From the NCBI GenBank assembly GCA_020631675.1, contig JAHDGT010000304.1:1-5958 (forward strand): 5,958 nucleotides of DNA, read 5' to 3'. The translations under genes and the position numbers were made by a program. Below the pieces are notes generated by a model. That model made no database searches. It was not told the DNA's origin and saw only the letters and a list, made by a program, of their open reading frames with translations. Shown piece after piece: positions 1 to 5,958 of this stretch. Source of the stretch: Bacteroidota bacterium. GTDB taxonomy: Bacteria > Bacteroidota > Bacteroidia > Chitinophagales > UBA2359. Every line of letters starts with the position of its first letter. Within the stretch, counting starts at the first letter, position 1.

Positions 1-104
1 ACGATAGCGACCTCGCGAAGCTCATTGTACGCCTGCCAGCGAAGCAGCAGATGGCGGGTGAATTTGAACGAATAGCCCGGACCCGCAGTAAAAAGGAATC
101 ATAG
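1..104 (+). CDS. C-terminal end of an unidentified protein (partial, 5' end outside window)
   Basis: An open frame enters from the left edge (first full codon at position 3), runs 33 codons and stops at TAG 102-104. The visible tail reads DSDLAKLIVRLPAKQQ and then MAGEFERIARTRSKKES. It is a charged, probably helical segment with a lysine/arginine-rich end, as is common at the C-terminus of soluble cytoplasmic proteins. It is accepted as coding because a strong intrinsic terminator in the right orientation begins 3 nt after the stop, and because the other plus frames here are interrupted by stops. I do not recognise the family, and no catalytic motif is visible in so short a piece. The gene converges on the minus-strand DUF2330 gene, whose stop is at 282. 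Confidence 0.6.
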   Translation, partial: DSDLAKLIVRLPAKQQMAGEFERIARTRSKKES

Positions 105-106
105 GT

Positions 107-134
107 AGAGACCTTATAGCATAAGGTCTTTTTT
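107..134 (+). terminator. Rho-independent terminator of the left-edge gene
   Basis: A perfect 9-bp stem (AGACCTTAT at 109-117 with ATAAGGTCT at 121-129) closes a 3-nt AGC loop and runs into six T residues (129-134). Pairing can extend to 107-108 with 130-131. It lies just downstream of the TAG at 102-104 and is oriented to end plus-strand transcription. Confidence 0.88.
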
Positions 135-218
135 GCAGAACCAATAATTTGACCTACGACAGCAAGCCCCCCTTTTTATTGCGGGGCGCAGCCAACAAAA
201 AAATAGGAATAAAAAGAT

Positions 219-256
219 AAATGGGCGGTACTTCTCATGAAGTACCGCCCATTTTT
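219..256. terminator. Bidirectional intrinsic terminator between convergent genes
   Basis: A perfect 14-bp stem (221-234 with 239-252, arms beginning ATGGGCGGTACTTC) closes a TCAT loop. On the plus strand it runs into T252-T256. On the minus strand the flank at 211-220 gives a broken T-rich tract (TTATCTTTTT). It begins 26 nt beyond the DUF2330 stop codon (282-284), so its main job is probably to end the minus-strand rnfD-like/DUF2330 transcript. It would also catch read-through from the plus-strand gene. The minus-side U tract is weaker than the plus-side one. Confidence 0.85.
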
Positions 257-281
257 ATACATGATGAAAGCGTAATTGATG

Positions 282-1862
282 CTATACTGCTTGCCCTGAT
301 TTATTATTGAGCTTAGCCCAACTATGGGTGAATAAAACGCCTAAGCCTGCTGCTAATAAGAGTAGTAAAAATGCCCAAAAGAAGCTAATGACAGACTGGG
401 GGATAGGATTGCTGATGCTCAAGCCCGGCACAGCAGTACCCGATCCAGGGGGGGTAATATTGGAAGAACCCGGTAAAGCGGGTGTAATACTGTTTTTACG
501 GTAGGCATTGCGCCCTGCTCTACGCTCGAAATCGCTGATGTAGTACTCGTATTTATTGACATCCCAATTGGTGAGGTAAGCCAGTTCATCCAGCTCGCGG
601 TTTTTGCGGTCTACCACATCATCAATGTATTTGCCCGCCATGCGGCAGCTGAGGTCGCCTTTGGCTTCGTGCTGCATGATGTAGCGCCCCTGGAAGTTCT
701 TCTTATTAGGAGTCACCTGAAAGCGCAAGTCCTGCGGGAAATGCTGGCGGTCGTAGCGTACATGCAAGCGGGTCATGAAGACTTCTCCCATATAATCCGC
801 ACTGGTGTTCCAGCCTTGGCGGGAGTTGTTGTTGCGCTTCATATAGCTGTTGTAATTATCTACCCAATGCACACCTGCCCCTGCCAGCTCTGCATAAGTA
901 GGCGGGTTGGTGGTACAGGGATCACACTTGGTGAAGTTGCTGGAGCTAAGATCCCAAGCGTACTCTAAGAAAACCACGTTTTTACCTTCTCGTTTCCACG
1001 CCCGCTCAAAGAGGTCTTTATAGAACATGCTGAAGTTCTCTTCAATGAAAGTAGGGATGTTGCGATCGGTAGGGATCTTCACCGTGCGGTAATTGGTGGT
1101 TTCTATGCGTCCTCTATCAGAAAAAGCATAGACGATCATATCTTGAAAGCCGTCGGCATTGGCCATGCCCAAACGAATGGGCAAGCCGAAACGATTGCTA
1201 TTGAAGCTCATCTGTATGGGGCGTAGATTTTGCACCTGACCATCCATCTGCTCCAGATCCACTTTTACTACGAAGAACTTGAAGTTGTTTTTAATGTAGG
1301 GGCGCAGCACCTCTTGTGCTTTGGCAGGTATTTGGTAGTTATTGTCTTCTAACCAGCGCTGTAAACCATCGCTTTCTTTGGCGGAAAGAATGAGGATGTC
1401 ATACTCGCCAACGGTATAAGTAGCCTCTATGGTCACGCCATAATCTTTGGCTTCTTCTTCCACCTCCATGATCATATCTAAAGCCATTTCTTTTTTCATC
1501 CTAGAAGTATTTTTAGCCATACTCGGACGTATCATAGGTTGGCAGGGGTTGTTGTCGTGATACTCTACCAAGCGCGGGCCACTATATGTGTCTAACTTAT
1601 CGAAGATGGAGCGTTCGGCAACTCTTATGTCTTGCTCTTGAAGAATAGTGGGTACAGGTACGACCATTGCGAAATCGCGTACGTCGCCCTGAAAATCACT
1701 ACTCATGGTAATGGTGGTGCGATCACCTTGGCGGGCAATGATCACCTCGCTGGATTCATTGAATAGATCGGCATCGGCCTGTGAGACGTAAAAGCCACAG
1801 AAGCCACTAAAGGCTAAGCCGCAAGCCAGCAGGCAAAGGGAAAATAGAATGGATCTTAACAT
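282..1862 (-). CDS. DUF2330 family protein, exported, with a C-terminal membrane anchor
   Basis: A 526-residue protein. Residues 1-21 form a signal peptide, followed at once by the family's N-terminal signature CGFYVSQADADLFN (22-35) and then VIIARQGDRTTITM, DFAMVVPVP (63-71) and SGPRLVEYHDNNPC (94-107). These match the DUF2330 family, whose biochemical role is not established. Other visible features are a charged helical stretch (about 118-140), a CDPC motif (313-316), isolated cysteines at 107 and 406, a Pro/Gly/Ser linker (about 459-488) and a hydrophobic helix (489-511) followed by a short basic tail. The likely topology is therefore a large extracytoplasmic domain held by one C-terminal helix. 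An LLAC sequence at 11-14 could be misread as a lipobox, but the conserved CGFYV start of the mature domain argues for ordinary cleavage. The ATG overlaps the end of the rnfD-like gene by 7 nt (ATGTTAA), so the two are probably translationally coupled. The family call is firm; the function is unknown. Confidence 0.9.
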   Translation of the reverse strand: MLRSILFSLCLLACGLAFSGFCGFYVSQADADLFNESSEVIIARQGDRTTITMSSDFQGDVRDFAMVVPVPTILQEQDIRVAERSIFDKLDTYSGPRLVEYHDNNPCQPMIRPSMAKNTSRMKKEMALDMIMEVEEEAKDYGVTIEATYTVGEYDILILSAKESDGLQRWLEDNNYQIPAKAQEVLRPYIKNNFKFFVVKVDLEQMDGQVQNLRPIQMSFNSNRFGLPIRLGMANADGFQDMIVYAFSDRGRIETTNYRTVKIPTDRNIPTFIEENFSMFYKDLFERAWKREGKNVVFLEYAWDLSSSNFTKCDPCTTNPPTYAELAGAGVHWVDNYNSYMKRNNNSRQGWNTSADYMGEVFMTRLHVRYDRQHFPQDLRFQVTPNKKNFQGRYIMQHEAKGDLSCRMAGKYIDDVVDRKNRELDELAYLTNWDVNKYEYYISDFERRAGRNAYRKNSITPALPGSSNITPPGSGTAVPGLSISNPIPQSVISFFWAFLLLLLAAGLGVLFTHSWAKLNNKSGQAV

Positions 1863-2707
1863 GATGGTATAGCTGTTTTATTATTAGCAGTTGAAGGATA
1901 CCAACTGAAACTCGGTGCTTTGAAATAACGGTCGAGCACAGCGGTGATAGGAGCCATGACAAAAAGGGCGATGATAGGAGCGGTATTTATATAGAACCAA
2001 CCCGTCAGCACAAAACTGAGCACGCCAATGGCGCTTCCCCAGCCCCAGCGCGCGATAGGGGCATTGGGAGTGGTGACAGGATCGGTGATCATGAAGAAAG
2101 TGAAGAGTAGGAGGGCACCATTGGTGAATTGGTGCAAGAAGTGGTCAATGGGCCAGCCGTAGTAGAGCACGGTTCTACCAAACTCTAAGAGCGCCAAGGT
2201 GCCAATGAAGGCGATGCTGGTATCTAAGCGGCCAACTTTGAGTAAGATGATGCTGCCCAATGCGCCGAGCACAAAAAGTAGAATGACGCCATTGCCCCAC
2301 TGACCTGGACTTACCCAGCCATTGCCTGTCAGTAAAATGGCCAATACGATTCCGAAATTAGCGGGGTTGAAAACGTGTTTGCCTTTAATGCGGATCAAGA
2401 ACTTGCTGGCAATGCTCAATGCAGCAGCTAGGAGTATGATCCAAAGTAGATTGGCTTTGAAAAGCAAGCATAAACCCAGGGCAGTGATCAAGCCGCTTTT
2501 TAAAGAACGTAGGTCTTTACCCCAAAGCTTGGCGAATAGGAACTGAACGGAAAGACAGCCGAATATAGTGATGAGATAGCGAGACAGATCCGCTTCCCAG
2601 TCTAAGAAGAGAATACCGAAGATCAAGAAGCCACCCAAATAAGCGATTTGGAAATGGCGGGCATCTTGAGCGAAAAATTGTCGAAAAGAATCAAGGAAGG
2701 ATGGCAT
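1856..2707 (-). CDS. Orphan RnfD/NqrB-like integral membrane protein
   Basis: A 283-residue, very hydrophobic protein with about 8-10 membrane segments (roughly 21-36, 43-60, 71-104 as two, 116-127, 139-156, 163-180, 196-208, 222-240 and 242-257). Family markers of NqrB/RnfD (PF03116 type) are present: SLKSGLITALGL (68-79), GKHVFNPANFG (109-119), WVSPGQWG (131-138) and FFMITDPVTTP (204-214). In full Rnf or Na+-NQR complexes this subunit carries covalent FMN on a threonine in an S/T-G-A-T motif and helps move electrons and ions across the membrane. No such motif occurs here, and the region where the flavin loop would be expected is short and hydrophobic. The protein is also shorter than typical RnfD (about 320-350) and NqrB (about 410). 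No other rnf or nqr gene is visible. The partner is evidently the overlapping DUF2330 gene. The start is the ATG at 2705-2707, with no Shine-Dalgarno sequence; a hairpin reaches into it. The family is confident, but an electron-transfer role is not. Confidence 0.87.
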   Translation of the reverse strand: MPSFLDSFRQFFAQDARHFQIAYLGGFLIFGILFLDWEADLSRYLITIFGCLSVQFLFAKLWGKDLRSLKSGLITALGLCLLFKANLLWIILLAAALSIASKFLIRIKGKHVFNPANFGIVLAILLTGNGWVSPGQWGNGVILLFVLGALGSIILLKVGRLDTSIAFIGTLALLEFGRTVLYYGWPIDHFLHQFTNGALLLFTFFMITDPVTTPNAPIARWGWGSAIGVLSFVLTGWFYINTAPIIALFVMAPITAVLDRYFKAPSFSWYPSTANNKTAIPSC

Positions 2708-2774
2708 CGCACATCTGTTTTGAAATGAGTAGCAACAGTTGTTTCACTGTGCTGTCTATTTCAAAAGATGCGAT
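2706..2774 (-). promoter_or_regulatory. Branched inverted repeat in the leader of the rnfD-like gene
   Basis: The outer arms pair as 9 bp (2718-2726 with 2758-2766), 4 bp (2712-2715 with 2767-2770) and 4 bp (2706-2709 with 2771-2774), separated by 2-nt bulges on one arm only. Nested inside is a second stem: 2731-2734 with 2750-2753 and 2736-2739 with 2746-2749, with a one-base bulge and a 6-nt loop. Read on the minus strand, this would be a structured leader whose base contains the first two bases of the rnfD-like ATG. It starts 42 nt after the stop of the 979-residue gene. No U tract follows it on the minus strand, so it is not a standard terminator for that gene. Roles as a translational control hairpin, an RNA-processing site or a cruciform are all possible. 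Confidence 0.5.
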
Positions 2775-2816
2775 CGTTTTTAGGATGGGTGTCCGAGAGA
2801 GAGGAAAAAATAAAAT

Positions 2817-5756
2817 TTAATCGTAGCGCACTTGAGGAATGGCGATGGAACTTGCGTTGTTTTTGTACATATTCAAGTCGGTGACCGTAACGGTTCTATC
2901 CATATTGCAATCGCCACTTAGGTAGTCATTGATGATGGCGGATTCCGCGGCATATACATTGAAATCATCTACGGTGATCACACCATTGGCATCTATGTCC
3001 CCGGCTTTCATGGCGTAGTTCATAAAGCCCAGATAAGATACCTGATCAAAACCACCGAACACATTAGCGGCATCGGTCAAGTCGATATGAGAACCCGGGA
3101 ACTTAGCAATGTCGCTCATGATGGCCATGTGGTTTCTATGGCGAACAACGATATAATATGATTGAACGGGGTCTATTCCACAGAATAAGGGATCGGTGCT
3201 GCCATCGGGTTCTACGATGCTACCATCTTGCTTTAAGAAGGCGGCTTTAGTCGCGATAAGTTGATCCGCATCCGACTGTGAGCGCAACTCTAGTAAAACC
3301 CAGTCTACTACATTATTCGGAATGCTGTTCACATACTCTTCCCCATCATAATACCAAGGTGATTCTGAATAGGGTTGACTTAAAGGTATGAGGTCATACT
3401 CATCGAGAATGTTTTCCATGAAGCCAGAAGAGTTGTCAAAGCAACCTTCTAAGTTCACATCAATGCTATAGCTTACACCATTCAAAAGCTGCCCTTCAAT
3501 ATCCGTGCTCCAAATGCCTCTACCGAAAGTAGCAGCGTAGAGTTTACCTTCACAAGGGTTGATCTCCAGATCATACACCATTACATTCGGTAAATTGTCG
3601 AAGAAGGGTTGCCAATTAGGTGTGAATACATCGCGGTAATAAACGCCTACGTCCATTGCCACATAGACCCGCTGTTCTGGTCCGGGTTGAGCCATCACCG
3701 CATTGGCCGAAATAGCAGGTAGATCACCGCTGATGTCCGTCCAAGTGTCACCGCCATTTAGCGAGCTGTACACCTTGCCCTGCCCTGTGCTCATCAATAG
3801 ATCATAAGGATTGTCCGAAGAAACTTCGATATCCGTAACATAACCGTCGATCATATACAGATCGATCGTGACCCAAGAGATACCACCATTATTGGTTTTG
3901 AAGAAGTGCGTACCATCACTGGCGTAAATGTGCTCATCTGGTTGAGAGGGTGCTACATCCATTGCAGTGATCACAGTAGAGGTAAGCAGACCTGAAATAT
4001 TGTTCCAGCTATCGCCGTGGTCGTCCGACTTCCAAATGCTTTGGTAGCCGATCAGTATTTTATTGGAATTGTGCGGATGCATAATGAAAGGCGCATCCCA
4101 AGCAGAAGCTTCCCAAATGCCAGTATTGTATGGGTTCAATACATTTTCGTAACCCATTGCCGACTGTCGCCAAACCGAACCGCCATTAGTAACTACAAAG
4201 ATGGAGTCAGAATGTGTAGGAGAGATCTCGCAGCTGACCACATCCGAATTGAAGGTGTTGCCCCATTCTAAAGGCGTGGTTCTATTCAGTAGACCATTGT
4301 CTTGTGTACCCCCTAAAAGTACGGATGGGTTATTTACGAATAGATCCATGCTGTAGAACTGCGTGATGTGTAGACCATCACTCAGATCTTTCCAACTGAC
4401 GCCATTGTTCGTGCTCTTATATAAACCGCCATCGGAAGAGGCGAATAAAGTACCAGTGCTTTCCGGGTAGAAGTCGAGGTCGTGAATATCAACATGTACA
4501 TAATTCGACATGCCGCTTAAGCCGATGGTCTGCTCCCAAGTCGCTCCCTCGTCGGTCGACTTGAACAGGCTGACACCACCAGCATATAACTCTGATTTAT
4601 TGGTAGGAGACACGCAAAGTGCTAAGTTATATGCACTCTGCCCAGACACCAATTCTGGAGAATCAGCCATCTGTGCAAAAGAATTACCCCCATTGGTAGA
4701 ACGGTAAAGCCCTAAGAAGCCACCGCCACCATATTCAGCCGCTAAAACATAAACATAATCAGGATCATCAGGTGTCAGCGCGACCACCATTCGGCCCGCT
4801 TCGTTCGTAGGTATTCCTGTTTGTATCGGATACCAATCATTACCACCATTTTCGGAGCGATAGAATTTTGTGTGCGTGCCTAAAGTGAATTCATAGCCGG
4901 TGGCGAATAATACATTCGGGTCGTCCAATTTGTATTTCACATCTCTGAACCAGCCCATGCCGGTCACTAAGCTCCAACTTGTACCGCCATTGGTCGTTTT
5001 GAATAAACCAACACCCGTAGCCGCAATAACGATTTTATCATCATAAGGGTGAATCGCTATTTCATCGATCGGATTGCCCCCTAAGCCAGTACTTGGGTCT
5101 AAACCCGCAGGCGTCCATGTCTCGCCAGCATCATCAGAGCGCATCATACCAATGGTATAGGTATGACCACCATCACAATCACCCGTTGCCATGTACATAA
5201 CACTTGGGTCAGAAGGCGCTACCTTAACATCTGAAACACCAATGATCGGTAGGTTATCCGTTAAAGGTTCCCAATCAATACCACCATTGGTCGTTCGCCA
5301 AAGTCCGCCAGAAGGCGTACCCGCATACATAATATCGTGATCTACAGGATGGATTTCCAGACAATTGATGCGACCCATGCCGCCAGGCTCGTCGCCTGCG
5401 TCTGATACGTGGTAAGGACCAATGAACTCCCATTCTCCAACAACGGATTTCTCTCCGCCACTGCCACTGGTCTTAATGTCGTGATTCGCTTTATACTTAT
5501 TGACCTCTTTCCATAATTTATCGGGTGCTAACATCCCGTTCTCATCCACTCGTTCTTCCATGAAACGAGCCCATCTACTATACTGCTTGAAACCTTTACT
5601 TTTTTGATAAGACTTGCCATCCCACTCTTGTTGAAAGGAGGCTTTTGCTTCTTGAAAAGAATATTCGGTCTGGTATATGGGGGTTAACCAAGCTTGTGCG
5701 TAAGCATAGTTACAACCATAAAGCAGAAGTATTACAATGGTAGAGAGATACTTCAC
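2817..5756 (-). CDS. Secreted tandem beta-propeller (Asp-box/BNR, sortilin/GH74-like) protein with dockerin-like tail
   Basis: A 979-residue protein. Residues 1-20 form a signal peptide (MKYLSTIVILLLYGC start, likely cleavage AYA|QA). A charged helical segment follows (about 33-90). Residues 108-755 form a propeller region with ten clear Asp boxes (S/T-x-D/N-x-G-x-S/T-W) ending at residues 162, 214, 261, 308, 360, 407, 455, 584, 628 and 672, plus degenerate blades near 498, 536, 715 and 749. That is about 14 blades, as in twin seven-bladed GH74/sortilin-type folds. Residues 762-915 form a module with VVRHRNHMAIM (870-880), seen in large Saprospiraceae surface proteins. Two dockerin-like calcium loops end the chain (920-931 and 949-960). 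I see no canonical type IX secretion sorting domain. Enzymatic activity cannot be assigned: GH74 members cut xyloglucan, but many such proteins only bind ligands. The start is GTG (5754-5756); an in-frame stop lies upstream with no ATG between. It may share a transcript with the rnfD-like gene. Confidence 0.88.
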   Translation of the reverse strand: MKYLSTIVILLLYGCNYAYAQAWLTPIYQTEYSFQEAKASFQQEWDGKSYQKSKGFKQYSRWARFMEERVDENGMLAPDKLWKEVNKYKANHDIKTSGSGGEKSVVGEWEFIGPYHVSDAGDEPGGMGRINCLEIHPVDHDIMYAGTPSGGLWRTTNGGIDWEPLTDNLPIIGVSDVKVAPSDPSVMYMATGDCDGGHTYTIGMMRSDDAGETWTPAGLDPSTGLGGNPIDEIAIHPYDDKIVIAATGVGLFKTTNGGTSWSLVTGMGWFRDVKYKLDDPNVLFATGYEFTLGTHTKFYRSENGGNDWYPIQTGIPTNEAGRMVVALTPDDPDYVYVLAAEYGGGGFLGLYRSTNGGNSFAQMADSPELVSGQSAYNLALCVSPTNKSELYAGGVSLFKSTDEGATWEQTIGLSGMSNYVHVDIHDLDFYPESTGTLFASSDGGLYKSTNNGVSWKDLSDGLHITQFYSMDLFVNNPSVLLGGTQDNGLLNRTTPLEWGNTFNSDVVSCEISPTHSDSIFVVTNGGSVWRQSAMGYENVLNPYNTGIWEASAWDAPFIMHPHNSNKILIGYQSIWKSDDHGDSWNNISGLLTSTVITAMDVAPSQPDEHIYASDGTHFFKTNNGGISWVTIDLYMIDGYVTDIEVSSDNPYDLLMSTGQGKVYSSLNGGDTWTDISGDLPAISANAVMAQPGPEQRVYVAMDVGVYYRDVFTPNWQPFFDNLPNVMVYDLEINPCEGKLYAATFGRGIWSTDIEGQLLNGVSYSIDVNLEGCFDNSSGFMENILDEYDLIPLSQPYSESPWYYDGEEYVNSIPNNVVDWVLLELRSQSDADQLIATKAAFLKQDGSIVEPDGSTDPLFCGIDPVQSYYIVVRHRNHMAIMSDIAKFPGSHIDLTDAANVFGGFDQVSYLGFMNYAMKAGDIDANGVITVDDFNVYAAESAIINDYLSGDCNMDRTVTVTDLNMYKNNASSIAIPQVRYD
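2877..2999 (-). other. Two dockerin-like calcium-binding loops
   Basis: Residues 920-931 of the propeller protein read DIDANGVITVDD, with EF-hand-like ligands D920, D922, N924, T928 and D931. Residues 949-960 read DCNMDRTVTVTD, with D949, N951, D953, T957 and D960. Both are preceded by Gly-Asp and followed by a short helix (FNVY / LNMY), the pattern of type I dockerin duplications. In Bacteroidota this tail commonly ends surface proteins and is not evidence of a cellulosome. Calcium binding is inferred from ligand spacing only. Confidence 0.65.
3741..5294 (-). repeat. Array of Asp-box (BNR) repeats within the propeller gene
   Basis: Ten clear Asp boxes occur at residues 155-162, 207-214, 254-261, 301-308, 353-360, 400-407, 448-455, 577-584, 621-628 and 665-672. 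The first seven recur every 47-52 residues and the last three every 44. The same codons recur at DNA level, seen on the plus strand as near copies of CCACCATTGGT (for example around 5281, 4983 and 4688). The 129-residue gap between the seventh and eighth boxes fits two blades that have lost the motif. Asp boxes sit on loops between blade strands and are structural rather than catalytic. Confidence 0.85.
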
Positions 5757-5833
5757 TTGTACAGGTTTGTGAAAGGAAAAAATGAACCTTTCGACGTTTA
5801 CAAGGGGGTGTTTTTTGGGGAAGTCGATTTACC

Positions 5834-5858
5834 GTATTGCCCGGTATGGGCGAAATAC
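5834..5858. promoter_or_regulatory. Operator-like inverted repeat in the divergent intergenic region
   Basis: GTATTGCCC (5834-5842) pairs with GGGC (5848-5851) plus AATAC (5854-5858), with a 2-nt GA bulge and a 5-nt loop, giving 9 bp in all. It lies between the start of the propeller gene (5756, minus) and a possible plus-strand start at 5933. It overlaps the spacer of the candidate plus promoter, where a repressor site would act. No T tract follows, so it is not a terminator. Confidence 0.35.
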
Positions 5859-5868
5859 AATAGATTTT
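5836..5868 (+). promoter_or_regulatory. Candidate Bacteroidota-type promoter for a rightward gene
   Basis: TAGATTTT (5861-5868) matches the Bacteroidota -7 element TAnnTTTG except at its last base. ATTG (5836-5839) lies 21 nt upstream as a three-of-four match to the -33 TTTG element. Transcription would start near 5875, about 58 nt before the ATG at 5933. The motif is short and degenerate, so this is tentative. Confidence 0.3.
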
Positions 5869-5932
5869 TACGTATAGAACCGCAAAAATGTTACCAGAAA
5901 AGGAGATTTTCCTTTAACCTTGAACAATCAAA

Positions 5933-5958
5933 ATGAAATTCCGAATAAGTCGATCTAT
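5933..5958 (+). CDS. Possible start of a divergent plus-strand gene (partial, 3' end outside window)
   Basis: An ATG at 5933-5935 opens a frame reading MKFRISRS to the edge of the window. It sits after an A-rich stretch (CAATCAAA) rather than a Shine-Dalgarno sequence, which is usual for Bacteroidota start sites. It is divergent from the propeller gene and about 58 nt downstream of a candidate promoter's expected start point. Eight codons are too few to identify a family or to exclude chance. Confidence 0.35.

Noticed and set aside
166..187. GCCCC/GGGGC hairpin as a third terminator
   Set aside because: Only 5 bp with a 12-nt loop, and no T tract on either side in the required position.
307..968. 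Two plus-strand open frames (307-504 and 669-968)
   Set aside because: Both lie wholly antisense to the well-supported DUF2330 gene and have no plausible protein features of their own.
2322..2546. Plus-strand open frame antisense to the rnfD-like gene
   Set aside because: Its basic composition comes from reading a hydrophobic membrane gene on the opposite strand; there is no supporting motif or start context.
2811..2820. T-rich stretch after the propeller gene stop as its terminator
   Set aside because: No stem-loop precedes the T-rich run on the minus strand, so intrinsic termination is not supported.
4017..4707. Two plus-strand open frames (4017-4271 and 4510-4707) antisense to the propeller gene
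   Set aside because: They are shadows of the Asp-box repeat coding sequence.
5712..5726. Lipoprotein signal (LLYGC) in the propeller protein
   Set aside because: Tyrosine at -2 does not fit a lipobox, and a good ordinary cleavage site (AYA|QA) follows five residues later.
5855..5888. Minus-strand promoter for the propeller gene (TTTTTG with TATTGTAT 20 nt on)
   Set aside because: The -33 part is good, but the -7 part matches TAnnTTTG only at its first two bases plus one more. No convincing promoter was found for this gene.
5694..5936. 80-codon plus-strand open frame across the right intergenic region
   Set aside because: It begins antisense to the signal peptide of the propeller gene, its product is unlike any protein I recognise, and its end overlaps a more plausible start at 5933. 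Probably chance.

Overview
This window looks like chromosomal DNA from a member of the Bacteroidota, probably the Saprospiria (Saprospiraceae) or a close relative. Three things suggest this. None of the genes has a recognisable Shine-Dalgarno sequence. The large secreted protein has the Bacteroidota mix of Asp-box (BNR) beta-propeller repeats, a module with an 'RHRNH' signature, and a dockerin-like calcium-loop tail. The signal peptides and base composition also fit. The assignment comes from recognising families, not from a search.

Layout, left to right. Positions 1-104 hold the last 33 codons of an unidentified plus-strand gene, followed by a clean intrinsic terminator (107-134). A second, 14-bp perfect hairpin (221-252) lies between this gene and the convergent minus-strand genes and can serve both sides. 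From 2707 down to 282, two minus-strand genes overlap by 7 nt. The first is a small orphan RnfD/NqrB-like membrane protein. The second is a DUF2330 protein, exported and anchored by a C-terminal membrane helix. Upstream of them, in the same direction after a 109-nt gap, is a 979-residue secreted protein (5756 down to 2817) with about 14 propeller blades and a dockerin-like tail. The 109-nt gap contains a branched inverted repeat that reaches into the rnfD-like start codon. The right end is a 176-nt divergent intergenic region with a candidate promoter and an operator-like inverted repeat. It leads to what may be the first eight codons of a plus-strand gene.

How the parts may work together: the rnfD-like and DUF2330 genes are almost certainly co-translated, so a membrane complex of an integral subunit and an extracytoplasmic partner is the simplest reading. 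Its chemistry is unknown, because no other Rnf/Nqr subunits are visible and the RnfD-like protein lacks the usual flavin-attachment motif. The propeller protein is probably a separate cell-surface or secreted protein, and no functional link to the two-gene unit can be shown here. No tRNA, rRNA, CRISPR array, transposase or attachment site was seen. No gene-free stretch exceeds 180 nt.
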